Source of the DNA: an uncultured Bacteroidales bacterium
Lineage (GTDB): Bacteria > Bacteroidota > Bacteroidia > Bacteroidales > UBA932
NCBI GenBank assembly: GCA_934725575.1
Contig: CAKVCK010000019.1
Span: 15,433 to 79,432, forward strand
Length of the DNA: 64,000 nucleotides
Direction: 5' to 3'
Part shown: piece by piece, positions 18,602-27,203 of the stretch
Position numbering within the stretch: the stretch's first letter is position 1
How the letters are laid out: every line of letters begins with the position of its first letter
The notes under the pieces: generated by a model
Seen by the model: only the letters and a program-made list of their open reading frames with translations
What the model was told of the DNA's origin: nothing
Databases searched by the model: none
Made by a program: the position numbers and the translations under genes

Positions 18602-18829
18602 ATGGAAGAAATGGTTGAACAGATTCAGCATATCATAGATTATTTATGTGGTAGAACAGTACCTAAAAAAGAATTCTTCTTGTATATAGAAAATGAATTA
18701 GGTGTTTATGAGCAAGAGTTTAGATTACTGTATCCTGAATTGAAAAAATGCGGTTTTAGAATAGTTAAAGATGAAGTGTTTATGGTTGATAATACTCCGT
18801 TATCATTACCACCGAACCAAGAAATATGA
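18602..18829 (+). CDS. Small acidic protein of unknown function
   Basis: 75 residues from the ATG at 18602 (MEEMVEQIQHIIDYLCGRTV); an upstream in-frame start at 18566 would overlap the previous gene and adds an unlikely leader. Predicted all-helical then beta (LYPELKKCGFRIVKDEVFMV), no motif recognised. It lies 19 bp after the zinc-ribbon gene and 104 bp before the first GTPase, same strand, AT-rich, so probably in the same transcript. Confidence 0.6.
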   Translation: MEEMVEQIQHIIDYLCGRTVPKKEFFLYIENELGVYEQEFRLLYPELKKCGFRIVKDEVFMVDNTPLSLPPNQEI

Positions 18830-18933
18830 GTGATATTTTTCAAAACTTTATGAAAGGAACGTTTAAGAGTATCTGTTTGTTATAATGATTTAGAATTGTT
18901 GCAAATAAGCAATGATTTACTGAGAATAATGTC

Positions 18934-21186
18934 ATGAATGTATCATCTTTGGAGATATTTAAGAACAATTGCTTGCGGGCATCAGGTTTACTTAATCGAT
19001 TTGAAGCTGCAAGATATAGTGATAGGGAGTCATGCAGGAAAGATCTAATAGGCCTTCAGACTCCAGAAGGATTAAATAAGGAGTGGGAGTATGTTAAAAA
19101 GATTTGGCAGACGTATTATGAGTCAGGTTTTGTCAACTTAGAGACTATAGAAACACCAAGTACAATTAAGTTCGTATTTAACGAGCCTAGAATATGGCGA
19201 TCGACAGATGTTCAGGCAGTATTGTTGGGAATATCAGAGAGTCTGGACACAAATGTGATACATTGCGGAACAACTAGAAACGCTGAGACTGACGATAAAG
19301 GGACTAAGGTAATAGACAGTAAACAGAGTATTGATTCTGTGGCGATTGATAGAGAGGAAACTTATCAGGGTACTGAGAATGTGAAGAAATGCACGAAGAC
19401 TTGCGAGAGTTCAGAATTGCAATCGCAGGATGACATCAAAAAGGCGTATAAGAAGTTGATAGATATATTGAAAGCTTCGCAGAGTGAAATTTTAGAATTA
19501 CAGGGCATAAATTCACAGTTCAATACTGTAAAGGAAAGAATAGCCTTTGCTTTTGATGGGCCAATCAGGGAATCTCAGAAAGAATTGGAGACCGCACTGA
19601 AAGATACTGTATGGGATAACTTGGTTATTGCTTTCTTTGGAGAAACAAATGCCGGAAAAAGTACGATAATAGAGACTTTCCGAATTCTTTTTGATGATAA
19701 GCGCAAAAAGGAAGATGGCTTGATTGTAGGTGATGGCAGACACGACTTTACTAAAACTTATGAAGAATACAAATTGTCAATTGCTGGACATCCTTTTACT
19801 TTGATAGATGTCCCTGGCATTGAAGGCGATGAATCTGAATTCAAAGATGTTATAAGAACTGCTTTGCATAAAGCTCACTGTGTCTTTTATGTTCAAGGAC
19901 ACAACAAGAAACCTGATAGGGCAACGGCTGAAAAGATAAAGAAATATTTAGGCGATTGGGTAAAAGTTTATTCAATCTATAATGTTCGTGGCAGTGTAGG
20001 GAACTATGATGAAGAGGAAGAGCGAGAAACTTTGCTTACAGCAGGTGTCCGTAAAACAGAAAGTCTTATACGGTCAGAGTTCAAGTCAATACTAGGAGAT
20101 GTTTATGCCGGTCATGTCACTCTTCAAGGCTTATTGGCTATGTCTGCAAAGGCAGCGTTTTCTCCAAAGCGTGAGGATTTGGTTAGGGGGCAGCAGAAAC
20201 TCTTGAAATATTTTGATGGCTCTGCTGATAAAGTATTGGAATTTAGTCAATTTAAAACTTTGACTAACCTTGTAGAACAAAAATCATCTAACTTTAAAGC
20301 TGAAATTATAGAGGCTAATAAACAGAAACTTGTGTCCTTGGCTATAAAAGTCGCGTCTGATGTAGATGACGTTATGAACTCTCAGAAAGATTATCTTGCC
20401 AATTTGAAATCTAATTTGCAGATTGTAGAACGTGAGGTATGTAATAATAGTTTGGACTATGCAGCAAGAAATATAACTAATAAAACAAAAAATGCGATAG
20501 ATAAGGCTTATGGCAATTTGAAGGCTGATATTTTCGGGTTAATAGATAATAAGCCTGATGATATTAACAGTCGGGCGACTTCTTTTCAACAGCTTAGACT
20601 TCGAGAATTGAAAAATAATATAAAAACGATAGTGCATTCAGAACTTTCAAAAGTTAATGATACTGCAAATCGGAAAATAAAGAATTTGGATGGAGTAAAT
20701 ATACGGCCAATAAGTTTTGGTAATTCAATCAATTTGGACAATGAAATCGATTTTACGGGTGCGTTAGGGGAATTGGATATAGATTTTGTGGATGTTTTAA
20801 ATTGGACTAAAAAAACTGCAGGAACTGCTGCGGCAGGGGCTGCTTTAGGAAGTTTTTTTGGATCTTTAGGACCAGTTGTTGGTGCTGGGATTGGTGCTGT
20901 AGTTGGCGGCGTAGTTAATGCTTGTTCAGGTGATGGTGGAAAAGCTGATGCAAAGAAAAGTGTTTCTGATGCGATAGGGGAAGCAAAGCAACGGGCAAAG
21001 CGAAATATGACAACAACGTTAAAGCCAACGCTTAATGAAATTGATGGTCAAAAACAAAAACTTCGCAATTCGATAAAGGTTGAATTGGCTAATGTCGATA
21101 GCCTACAAGAGACTCTCGATAGTTTTATGGAAGAAATAAATGATTATGTAAACGTAATAAAGCATAAACACTATGGAAGAATTTAA
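18934..21186 (+). CDS. Dynamin-like GTPase, large partner (LeoB/C-like)
   Basis: 750 residues. A helical N-terminal region (1-225) is followed by a GTPase domain: P-loop GETNAGKST at 236-244, G3 DVPG at 292-295, and Y-N-V-R-G at about 349-353 where a canonical NKxD is missing. Helical stalk-like segments follow. Near 630-665 is a Gly/Ala-rich hydrophobic stretch (AAAGAALGSFFGSLGPVVGA and GIGAVVGGVV), like a membrane-inserting paddle. This organisation is that of bacterial dynamins. It overlaps the next GTPase gene by 14 bases, as in paired Leo-type or DynA/B-type systems that act on membranes. Strongly AT-rich compared with flanks. Confidence 0.8.
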   Translation: MNVSSLEIFKNNCLRASGLLNRFEAARYSDRESCRKDLIGLQTPEGLNKEWEYVKKIWQTYYESGFVNLETIETPSTIKFVFNEPRIWRSTDVQAVLLGISESLDTNVIHCGTTRNAETDDKGTKVIDSKQSIDSVAIDREETYQGTENVKKCTKTCESSELQSQDDIKKAYKKLIDILKASQSEILELQGINSQFNTVKERIAFAFDGPIRESQKELETALKDTVWDNLVIAFFGETNAGKSTIIETFRILFDDKRKKEDGLIVGDGRHDFTKTYEEYKLSIAGHPFTLIDVPGIEGDESEFKDVIRTALHKAHCVFYVQGHNKKPDRATAEKIKKYLGDWVKVYSIYNVRGSVGNYDEEEERETLLTAGVRKTESLIRSEFKSILGDVYAGHVTLQGLLAMSAKAAFSPKREDLVRGQQKLLKYFDGSADKVLEFSQFKTLTNLVEQKSSNFKAEIIEANKQKLVSLAIKVASDVDDVMNSQKDYLANLKSNLQIVEREVCNNSLDYAARNITNKTKNAIDKAYGNLKADIFGLIDNKPDDINSRATSFQQLRLRELKNNIKTIVHSELSKVNDTANRKIKNLDGVNIRPISFGNSINLDNEIDFTGALGELDIDFVDVLNWTKKTAGTAAAGAALGSFFGSLGPVVGAGIGAVVGGVVNACSGDGGKADAKKSVSDAIGEAKQRAKRNMTTTLKPTLNEIDGQKQKLRNSIKVELANVDSLQETLDSFMEEINDYVNVIKHKHYGRI

Positions 21187-22864
21187 TATAACAAGCAAAA
21201 AGTTACAGAAACTTACTTTGTTGAAGGCTCTTTTGCAAAAGGGGGTAGAGTATATTCCTGAATTGCAATCTTATCTAGGAAAAATAGACAGTATTATGAG
21301 TACTATCGCAGATGGTGAGATTAGTGTAGTCCTGTTAGGTAGTTTCTCTGATGGTAAAACCAGTGCTATTGCTGGTATGTTGGGGCGTTTGGAAGATAAT
21401 ATGAAGATCGATAATGACGAATCTTCAGATGAGCTTACCGTTTATCGACCTAAGGATTTGAAAAAGGGATTCAAGATTATTGATACTCCAGGATTGTTCG
21501 GAACAAAGGAACGAGAAATAGATGGAAAGAATGTTAGATTCTCGCAGATAACTGAACGCTATATATCAGAGGCACACATTATAATATATGTATGTGATGC
21601 GGTTGTACCATTGAAAGATAGTCACGTGGAGATAATCCGACGCGTTATGAGAGATTATCATAAGTTGGATAATACTATATTTGTTATCAACAAGATGGAT
21701 GAGGCAGGATATGACTTGATGGATGAGTACGATTTCTCTAATGGTTGTAAAATTAAGAAAGATAATCTTGTCTCTCGTTTACGCAGTACAATCAACTTGT
21801 CTCCAGATGAAGAGAAAAGACTGCATATTGTCTGTATTGCAGCAGATCCAAAGGGAAAAGGGTTACAGCATTGGTTCTCGAAGATTGACAGTTACTATGA
21901 GCGTTCTCATATTAGGGATTTAAGAAATTGTGTAAATGCTGTAGTGAATAATGTTGAGGTGGATAAGTTGTCATCATCAACTTATGAAACTTCAGTGACT
22001 GATGTTGTTGATGGACTTTATAAAGCTATCTCTTGTACGGAAAAGCCAGTCTCTAAAGCTATTGTAAAGATGGAGAGAGATTGTGAGGAAATAGAGGAAG
22101 ATGGCAAGCATTTGAAGTCGGAATTGACGTTGTCACGTAATGAACTTCGCAATGCTATCAATGAAGTTAAAAATGATGCTCTTAGAGAAATAAACGGTGC
22201 TTCTTTAGAAACAATTGATGATGTGATTTCCTGTCAGCTTGGTGTGCAGGATGGTAAGGCTACTTTTTATGTTTTCCAAGACAAACTTAGTGCTTTGATA
22301 GAGCAGTGTTGTGAAACTAACGCCAATAATGTAAATTTGGCAGCAGTCAAGGTACAAAATAGTTATTCTATGCAGGATGCTATGTTGAATGATGCTGTAA
22401 AGTTTGGCATTAAACAATTGAATAACTTAAATGTCTCTGGTGAACAAATTAAGGCCATAAGAGATGTTATAGCCAAAGGTTATAAATTTAAGCCTTGGGG
22501 GGCTGTCAATCTTGGAAAGAACATAACGAAATGGGCAGGCTGGATAGGTTCTGCACTGGGTGTCGGTTTTGAATTATATGGTTGGTACAAGCGGCATAGG
22601 GACGAAAAGAAGTTGTCGAAACTCAAAGAGTCTTTGACTAATGCTGTTAACAATTGCATCGCAACTGTCTTTAAGACATTTGAATCTGACGATGAATATT
22701 ACAAGAATTATGCTCCTTCTTATGTTCTGCTTTGTCAAAAAATAAAAGAACGAAATGATGAAATTCTGGCCCTTAAGCAGAAGGTTTCGGATTTGGAGAA
22801 ATACAAAAACGAGATAGAGGAATGGCGAAACTCTGCCGAGTCTGTTGATTTCGAGAAAGTATAA
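21173..22864 (+). CDS. LeoA/HP0731-family dynamin-like GTPase
   Basis: 563 residues. GTPase domain early in the protein: P-loop GSFSDGKTS at 56-64, which is the phrase I associate with LeoA/HP0731 dynamins; G3 DTPG at 104-107; G4 NKMD at 173-176. A long helical region follows, then a hydrophobic segment (WAGWIGSALGVGFELYGWY, about 455-473) and a C-terminal coiled coil. LeoA of enterotoxigenic E. coli works with LeoB/C in membrane or secretion-related processes; the cellular role is not firmly known. The start overlaps the upstream GTPase stop, so the two are made together. Confidence 0.83.
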   Translation: MEEFNITSKKLQKLTLLKALLQKGVEYIPELQSYLGKIDSIMSTIADGEISVVLLGSFSDGKTSAIAGMLGRLEDNMKIDNDESSDELTVYRPKDLKKGFKIIDTPGLFGTKEREIDGKNVRFSQITERYISEAHIIIYVCDAVVPLKDSHVEIIRRVMRDYHKLDNTIFVINKMDEAGYDLMDEYDFSNGCKIKKDNLVSRLRSTINLSPDEEKRLHIVCIAADPKGKGLQHWFSKIDSYYERSHIRDLRNCVNAVVNNVEVDKLSSSTYETSVTDVVDGLYKAISCTEKPVSKAIVKMERDCEEIEEDGKHLKSELTLSRNELRNAINEVKNDALREINGASLETIDDVISCQLGVQDGKATFYVFQDKLSALIEQCCETNANNVNLAAVKVQNSYSMQDAMLNDAVKFGIKQLNNLNVSGEQIKAIRDVIAKGYKFKPWGAVNLGKNITKWAGWIGSALGVGFELYGWYKRHRDEKKLSKLKESLTNAVNNCIATVFKTFESDDEYYKNYAPSYVLLCQKIKERNDEILALKQKVSDLEKYKNEIEEWRNSAESVDFEKV

Positions 22865-22884
22865 CTATTAAAATATTTGAAATT

Positions 22885-23019
22885 ATGAGTGACGAAAAGA
22901 TTAAAACAAAGAAAAAGGAGAAGAGCCTTTTGAAGGAGTTAGGCACCGCAGCTCTGGCAGTGGCATTCTTAGTGTTTAGATTAAAAGGAAATAACAAAAC
23001 ACCGAATCCTAAAAACTGA
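22885..23019 (+). CDS. Small single-TM protein (44 aa)
   Basis: ATG at 22885, 20 bp after the LeoA-like stop. Lysine-rich N-terminus (MSDEKIKTKKKEKS) then one hydrophobic helix (LGTAALAVAFLVF) and a short polar tail, consistent with an inner-membrane protein with the basic end in the cytosol. Too short for family assignment. Position and AT-rich composition tie it to the dynamin operon. Confidence 0.55.
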   Translation: MSDEKIKTKKKEKSLLKELGTAALAVAFLVFRLKGNNKTPNPKN

Positions 23020-23096
23020 GTGTATGTTGATTGTTTGGTGAATTATCAATTATTATAGTGATAATAAATGGATAGTGTAGTTAAAATCGATTGACT

Positions 23097-23267
23097 ATGA
23101 ACGATATTCAGAGAAACAACAACGGCGGTCTGCTGGAAAAAGGAATTGATATAATGAAGGATCCTAAATCTAGCACGGCTGCAAAGGCAGGTGCTGTTGG
23201 GATCGTGGCCATAGGTGCGATTGCATTGGTGGCAAAAACCACATTGGATGTTATGGGAAAACATTGA
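23097..23267 (+). CDS. Small single-TM protein (56 aa)
   Basis: ATG at 23097. Polar N-terminus (MNDIQRNNNGGLLEKG), basic patch, then one Gly/Ala-rich hydrophobic helix (AGAVGIVAIGAIALVAKTTL) and a short end. Lies 77 bp after the 44-residue ORF and 26 bp before the Asp-box gene. Together with the preceding small protein it gives the dynamin operon two candidate membrane anchors. Confidence 0.5.
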   Translation: MNDIQRNNNGGLLEKGIDIMKDPKSSTAAKAGAVGIVAIGAIALVAKTTLDVMGKH

Positions 23268-23293
23268 GTTGATTATCTCATTAATAGATCTCT

Positions 23294-23641
23294 ATGCCAC
23301 AATTAGTAACCTACGGGAGCGACCTTCTGCGGATAAACACGCAGAAGAACAGTATTGAATATTCATCGAACGGTGGCAGGACTTGGCTGAACAGGTTCTG
23401 TATGAGTTCGGTGGGGACGTTCCGGGATCTGCTGGTGATGGGAACGGAAATATTCGCAGCCACATCGAAGGGACTTTATTGGTCACGGAACGGTGGGGCG
23501 ACTTGGACCACGCGGTACAACAATTCCGGAGTGGGGGAGTTCCTCACGCTGGCGACGGATGGAACAGCACTGCTGGCGACTACCACAAAGGGACTATATG
23601 CCTCGCGGAACCAAGGGATGTCTTGGGAACGCAGGAGGTAG
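23294..23641 (+). CDS. Small Asp-box (BNR-repeat, sialidase-fold-like) protein
   Basis: 115 residues with three Asp-box-like motifs, SSNGGRTW, SRNGGATW and SRNQGMSW, in about 30-residue blades (ATSKGLYWSRNGGATW, ATTTKGLYASRNQG). No signal peptide and far too short for a sialidase, so it is a partial propeller or a protein that assembles into one. GC content returns to chromosomal level here. A degraded copy of its 3-prime end lies at 28288-28346 after the second operon, so such a gene may be a recurring last member of these units. Followed by a strong terminator. Confidence 0.65.
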   Translation: MPQLVTYGSDLLRINTQKNSIEYSSNGGRTWLNRFCMSSVGTFRDLLVMGTEIFAATSKGLYWSRNGGATWTTRYNNSGVGEFLTLATDGTALLATTTKGLYASRNQGMSWERRR

Positions 23642-23670
23642 GAATATTCAATTGGAAGGAGTGCTATGCA

Positions 23671-23714
23671 GGAAGTGTCCGTGAGGCAAAACCTATTCGG
23701 ACACTTCCTTTTTT
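23671..23714 (+). terminator. Intrinsic terminator of the dynamin operon
   Basis: Perfect 11-bp stem GGAAGTGTCCG (23671-23681) with CGGACACTTCC (23698-23708), 16-nt loop, then TTTTTT. It lies between the Asp-box gene and the convergent nuclease gene, so it may serve both. Confidence 0.85.
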
Positions 23715-23715
23715 C

Positions 23716-24711
23716 TTAGTGTTTGGCAAGCGCTTCCACTGCTGCCTTGTCAAGGCCAGTACACTTGACAATAAATTCTATAGGGGTGTTAGCTCCTATC
23801 ATACGCAAAGCTATGGCTTCCCTTTCGGCTACCTTACCTTGCTCCAGCCCTTGTTCTCGCCCTTGCTTGATCCCTTGCTTGATCCCTTCCTCGCGCCCGA
23901 ACTCCCTGGCGTAGGCTATCTGATTGTAAGTGTCCCTTTCGTTGATCATATTGCTGACATATTGTTGTTTCTCATCCTTTGTAAGGGATATGACCTCCGC
24001 CGCCTCGAAGAACCTTCGGAATATCCTGTCGACCAACGCCGCCGGACGCTCCAGCAGGCGGTGCAAGTTCTTCATCACGTAGAACCACTTGTCCAGGTTC
24101 GTCTTGAGCTCGTCAGGTCCCTTGTCGAACCGCCCGATCTCGATGAACACGAACCGCAGCTTGTCCGTCATCAGATCTCCGTTCTCGTCGTCTCTGACTG
24201 AATATCTCCGGATCAGCCCTCCGCCTCTTTCTGGGCCGAAAGCGAAATTCTGCAACCCGACGAAATACACACCCTTGATGTTGTAGTTCCACTTCCTGCC
24301 CTTGACACCCTGCGAGTGCAGAGCCATTCCGGAATAGTACAGTGCCCTTTCCCTGAAATGCTTCTGGTAGGCCAGTTGTACCTCGACGATGAACTTCTCC
24401 CCACTTTCATCCTTGCACATCACGTCGAACCTTGCGTTCCTGTCCCCGGCGGCCATCCCGAGCTGCTCGGTCGGCATATATGTGATGTCCTTTATCCTCT
24501 TGTCCGGGAAGATCGTCATCAGGAACGCCACAAGGAACTCCTTGTTCATCTCCGTCCCGAAAAGCCTCTTGAAACCCCAGTCGTTCAGCGGGTCGATGTA
24601 CCGTGGCAGAGCGTCTTCGCTCACTTCGTCTCCGAACCCAGCCGCCTCGTCTTCCAAAAGTGCGCGGCCCCAGCCGTAGGCACTCTGGTCGTCATATCCA
24701 TTAACAGCCAT
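23716..24711 (-). CDS. Rpn-family / PD-(D/E)XK nuclease transposase-like protein
   Basis: 331 residues. LPRYIDPLNDWGFKRLFGTE at about 37-56 is the typical opening of the PDDEXK_2 (Rpn, recombination-promoting nuclease) family. The nuclease core is visible as R-F-D-V-M-C ... F-I-V-E-V-Q (about 110-132; Asp, then E-x-Q). YYSGMALHSQGVKGR and I-K-G-V-Y-F-V follow. The C-terminal part is a helical, Gln/Gly-rich repeat (EEGIKQGIKQGREQGLEQGK) coming from short tandem DNA repeats at about 23840-23895. Many Bacteroidales carry several copies. These proteins are linked to DNA exchange and, more recently, phage defence. Confidence 0.87.
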   Translation of the reverse strand: MAVNGYDDQSAYGWGRALLEDEAAGFGDEVSEDALPRYIDPLNDWGFKRLFGTEMNKEFLVAFLMTIFPDKRIKDITYMPTEQLGMAAGDRNARFDVMCKDESGEKFIVEVQLAYQKHFRERALYYSGMALHSQGVKGRKWNYNIKGVYFVGLQNFAFGPERGGGLIRRYSVRDDENGDLMTDKLRFVFIEIGRFDKGPDELKTNLDKWFYVMKNLHRLLERPAALVDRIFRRFFEAAEVISLTKDEKQQYVSNMINERDTYNQIAYAREFGREEGIKQGIKQGREQGLEQGKVAEREAIALRMIGANTPIEFIVKCTGLDKAAVEALAKH

Positions 24712-24976
24712 AAAGATAATAGTTTTAGTTGGTTAAACAAATCGCTGACTTCCGTTTTTTGACTTTTTGCCGGAAAACCATTTCTTGGCCAGCAAAGATT
24801 CTACGCGAAAATCGGCATCAAGGTACAATCATTTCTATAACATTTGGGGGTATGAATATGTTTTTTATGAATATTATATGTTTTTTATCGAACCCAAATC
24901 CTTGGCACCGCAGCATTTCCCCAAATAATCTTGCCTGAGGTGTTTTGTCTATGGAAACTGCCATTATAGGAGTAAA
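24712..24976. other. Intergenic stretch between nuclease gene and second operon
   Basis: No gene is recognised. Contains two near-identical phrases ATATGTTTTTTAT (24852-24864 and 24868-24880 area) and AT-rich sequence. No TAnnTTTG box at a workable distance for the leftward nuclease gene was found. Confidence 0.4.
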
Positions 24977-25023
24977 TGGACCGAATATGGACCAAGAAAA
25001 TCAAATATGATTGAATACCTTTG
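24977..25023 (+). promoter_or_regulatory. TGGACC direct-repeat promoter, copy B (unknown membrane operon)
   Basis: TGGACC at 24977-24982 and 24988-24993 (11-bp period), then the -7 box TACCTTTG at 25016-25023. The second repeat ends 23 positions before the -7 box, identical to copies A and C. The start codon at 25059 lies about 29 nt after the predicted transcription start. Confidence 0.7.
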
Positions 25024-25058
25024 CATCACCAGAATATAATACTAAACATTTTTTTGAT

Positions 25059-25523
25059 ATGACGCAAGAAGAACAGTACCTACTTACATTTGTGCCGCAG
25101 ATAACAGCTGACACAGACCCTCTTCAGGAAGAAATTGACTCAAGGTTGAAGGACTATGAGGACAAATGGGGACAACTTGAGGCTGTGATAAAGGTTGATG
25201 ATGAACTGCAAGAGGTTCCCAAACCTGATGAATCCAAAAAACCTGGTTGCGGAGTCCCTGTTGTAGTGGCGATTGTGCTTTTTGTTTTACTTCTTATCTT
25301 CGGTGTGCCATTCTTGGCTTCATTGATTTTGGGAGCCGCAGGGGCGGCCGTCCTTTATGGCATACTGTCATACGACTATAAATCGAAAGTTGATGACTAT
25401 AATAACTACGTAAAAACGAGAGAGCAATACCGTGAGCGTATGCAAGAGCTTGACGAGGAGACTTATGGAATTATCTTTCTCCTAAACTTGATATCCGTTT
25501 TGAGACGCTCCGCGTTGCCTTGA
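25059..25523 (+). CDS. Unknown membrane protein, N-terminal part of a probably frameshifted gene
   Basis: 154 residues from the ATG at 25059 (MTQEEQYLLTFVPQITADTD); the upstream TTG lies inside the promoter. Acidic N-terminus, Pro/Lys linker, two TM helices (VPVVVAIVLFVLLLIFGVPF and SLILGAAGAAVLYGILSY, about 79-118), then a charged helix. After DEETYG (near 25467) the frame yields an odd hydrophobic tail, IIFLLNLISVLRRSALP. The other frame yields NYLSPKLDIRFETLRVALNK, which joins smoothly to the next ORF. So this and the following ORF are probably one gene of about 530 residues split by a missing base. No family recognised. Confidence 0.6.
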   Translation: MTQEEQYLLTFVPQITADTDPLQEEIDSRLKDYEDKWGQLEAVIKVDDELQEVPKPDESKKPGCGVPVVVAIVLFVLLLIFGVPFLASLILGAAGAAVLYGILSYDYKSKVDDYNNYVKTREQYRERMQELDEETYGIIFLLNLISVLRRSALP

Positions 25524-26656
25524 ACAAGAACCTCGGAATTCCTTACCCAAAGTCGGCCATCACGTTGGACAACTATTCCAAGGTCAAGAAATGCTATCTT
25601 GCCCTTATGGAGAAGAGCGAGGAAGTGAATAGCATCCCTGGCGAAAAAGAACAAATGGAGGCCAACAGGGCGTTTATTGATGAGAAACTAACATTTCTGT
25701 ACGCTCACTCACTGCGCGCTACCGTGTCCGATGATGTCTATGGAGAGTTCAAGCAGCAGCTTTTGAACGCTGGGGCCGGAAAGATGCTGATGCGTCAAGA
25801 AATCAAAGGCCGCTACAGTCAAGGAGTCAGTGAAATTATGCACCTTCCTAAGTACAAGGATATGCTTGAAGACGATCACCTGACTCCTATCATCAATAAA
25901 TTCGAGGCGGTCTCCAGGCGAAACACAAGAGGATTTCTTTTTGACAGTACTGACAAAAAGGAAGCGCAGACAAGGGATATGGCGGAACTTTTCAACGCCG
26001 CCAAGTATGAATACGACGAGTTGATGGATATAAGCAAGAAGGTGTCTTATGCCCTGAATTATGCCCGTGGTTGCGCCTTCCGCAACATTTATCTTGCTAC
26101 CGAATTGATTAACTACATCGTAGGTTCTAACCGTGGCGGTGGATTGACGACGGCTCAAGACGGGATAGCTTTTTCATCTGTGAACACAACCGATGTCAGT
26201 TTGGATTCTTTTGAACTGAATGGCAGCTCGATTGAAAGTGCGGTGAACACTGTCGCATTCCTCAGTGACGCGGTGATGGATAATGCCGCGTTGTCACAAT
26301 ACGTTGATGAGAATCCTAAGGTCGCGGCGGGAGTTGCGATAGTGGCAGCTGCCGGAGCGGGTGTCGTCCAATATCTTGAGAATCTTGACAAAAATGCGGA
26401 AGCCCAGAAGCAATTGACTGATAACATTCAAGCAATCGCTGACGGTTACACCGAAGGCAAGGCAAATATGCTTAGGGCGATAGAAATCATTGGCGGCATT
26501 GTCAAATGCAATGATGGCTTTATGGCTGTTTACGAGCCACTTAGGAAGAAAGTGTTTGAGGATGGTGACACCAACCTGACAAAGATGGAGATTATGCAGC
26601 TTGCCGCAGCCGCGAATGAATATTCAAAGACAGCCAAAGCCAAAATCAAAGAATAA
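25520..26656 (+). CDS. Unknown protein, C-terminal part of the same probably frameshifted gene
   Basis: 378 residues counted from a TTG that overlaps the previous stop. No ATG fits, and the open frame extends upstream to about 25454, which supports continuity with the preceding ORF. Mostly helical; one Gly/Ala-rich hydrophobic helix (VAAGVAIVAAAGAGVVQYL, about 272-290) that could insert in a membrane. Otherwise soluble, with no catalytic motif I can name. Its stop codon overlaps the next start (TAATG), so the operon continues. It might be a pore-forming or scaffold protein, but this is speculation from the hydrophobic helix only. Confidence 0.6.
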   Translation: MNKNLGIPYPKSAITLDNYSKVKKCYLALMEKSEEVNSIPGEKEQMEANRAFIDEKLTFLYAHSLRATVSDDVYGEFKQQLLNAGAGKMLMRQEIKGRYSQGVSEIMHLPKYKDMLEDDHLTPIINKFEAVSRRNTRGFLFDSTDKKEAQTRDMAELFNAAKYEYDELMDISKKVSYALNYARGCAFRNIYLATELINYIVGSNRGGGLTTAQDGIAFSSVNTTDVSLDSFELNGSSIESAVNTVAFLSDAVMDNAALSQYVDENPKVAAGVAIVAAAGAGVVQYLENLDKNAEAQKQLTDNIQAIADGYTEGKANMLRAIEIIGGIVKCNDGFMAVYEPLRKKVFEDGDTNLTKMEIMQLAAAANEYSKTAKAKIKE

Positions 26657-27171
26657 TGAATATGAATACGGAGTACGAAGATGATATGTACCAGGATGTG
26701 GAAGACGCGGATAACCCGATATATGACTATGATGACCAGTCAATAGAGACAGAGTCCTCACAACCTGCGGAGGGGCGTTCAAACTTTATGCAGGATATGG
26801 CTTTGGTTCAAAAACAGGCCAACACCAGTTTGTCCTTTGCTAAAAATATAGGAGGATTATATTCCGATTGTATCAAATTACGTGAACATCGTAAGGAGGT
26901 CGAGGCTCTGACGCAGGTGAAACTTGCCGGAATCGTGGCGAAGTACAAGACTGCTGAAAAGTTTATAACGTCTTCATTCTCTGAGAGAAATGGCGCATTA
27001 CAGAATTATTATGCAGTTCTGGATGATGCGGTCAGAAAAGGAGACAGAGATCTGATAATCTCAGCGATGGCGAACATCAGTGGTATTGTCACAACATCTC
27101 CACTCAAAGATTTGGAGAAACTGTGCGAATCTTTCGATGATTCTCTGGACAATCTGCTTGATTTTGATTAG
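26656..27171 (+). CDS. Unknown acidic helical protein
   Basis: 171 residues. N-terminal 35 residues are highly acidic and disordered (EYEDDMYQDVEDADN), followed by helical, coiled-coil-like segments (REHRKEVEALTQVKLAGIVA, then FSERNGALQNYYAVLDDAVR) and an acidic end. No TM, no motif recognised. One-base overlap with the upstream gene (TAATG) and 32 bp to the zinc-ribbon gene. Likely a soluble partner of the membrane protein encoded before it. Confidence 0.65.
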   Translation: MNMNTEYEDDMYQDVEDADNPIYDYDDQSIETESSQPAEGRSNFMQDMALVQKQANTSLSFAKNIGGLYSDCIKLREHRKEVEALTQVKLAGIVAKYKTAEKFITSSFSERNGALQNYYAVLDDAVRKGDRDLIISAMANISGIVTTSPLKDLEKLCESFDDSLDNLLDFD

Positions 27172-27203
27172 TAGTTTCTGGGTTTGTTTTATTAATATAG
27201 ACG

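Noticed and set aside
23294..23641. Asp-box protein as a true sialidase
   Set aside because: Only 115 residues, no arginine triad, no RIP motif and no signal peptide; merely shares Asp boxes.
23383..24201. Long plus-strand open frame across the Asp-box gene end and the Rpn nuclease gene
   Set aside because: It is antisense to the clear PD-(D/E)XK gene and crosses a strong terminator; composition reflects the opposite strand.
24712..24740. TATCTTTA box as promoter of the Rpn-like nuclease gene
   Set aside because: It abuts the start codon, so the transcription start would fall inside the gene, and the final G of the consensus is missing.
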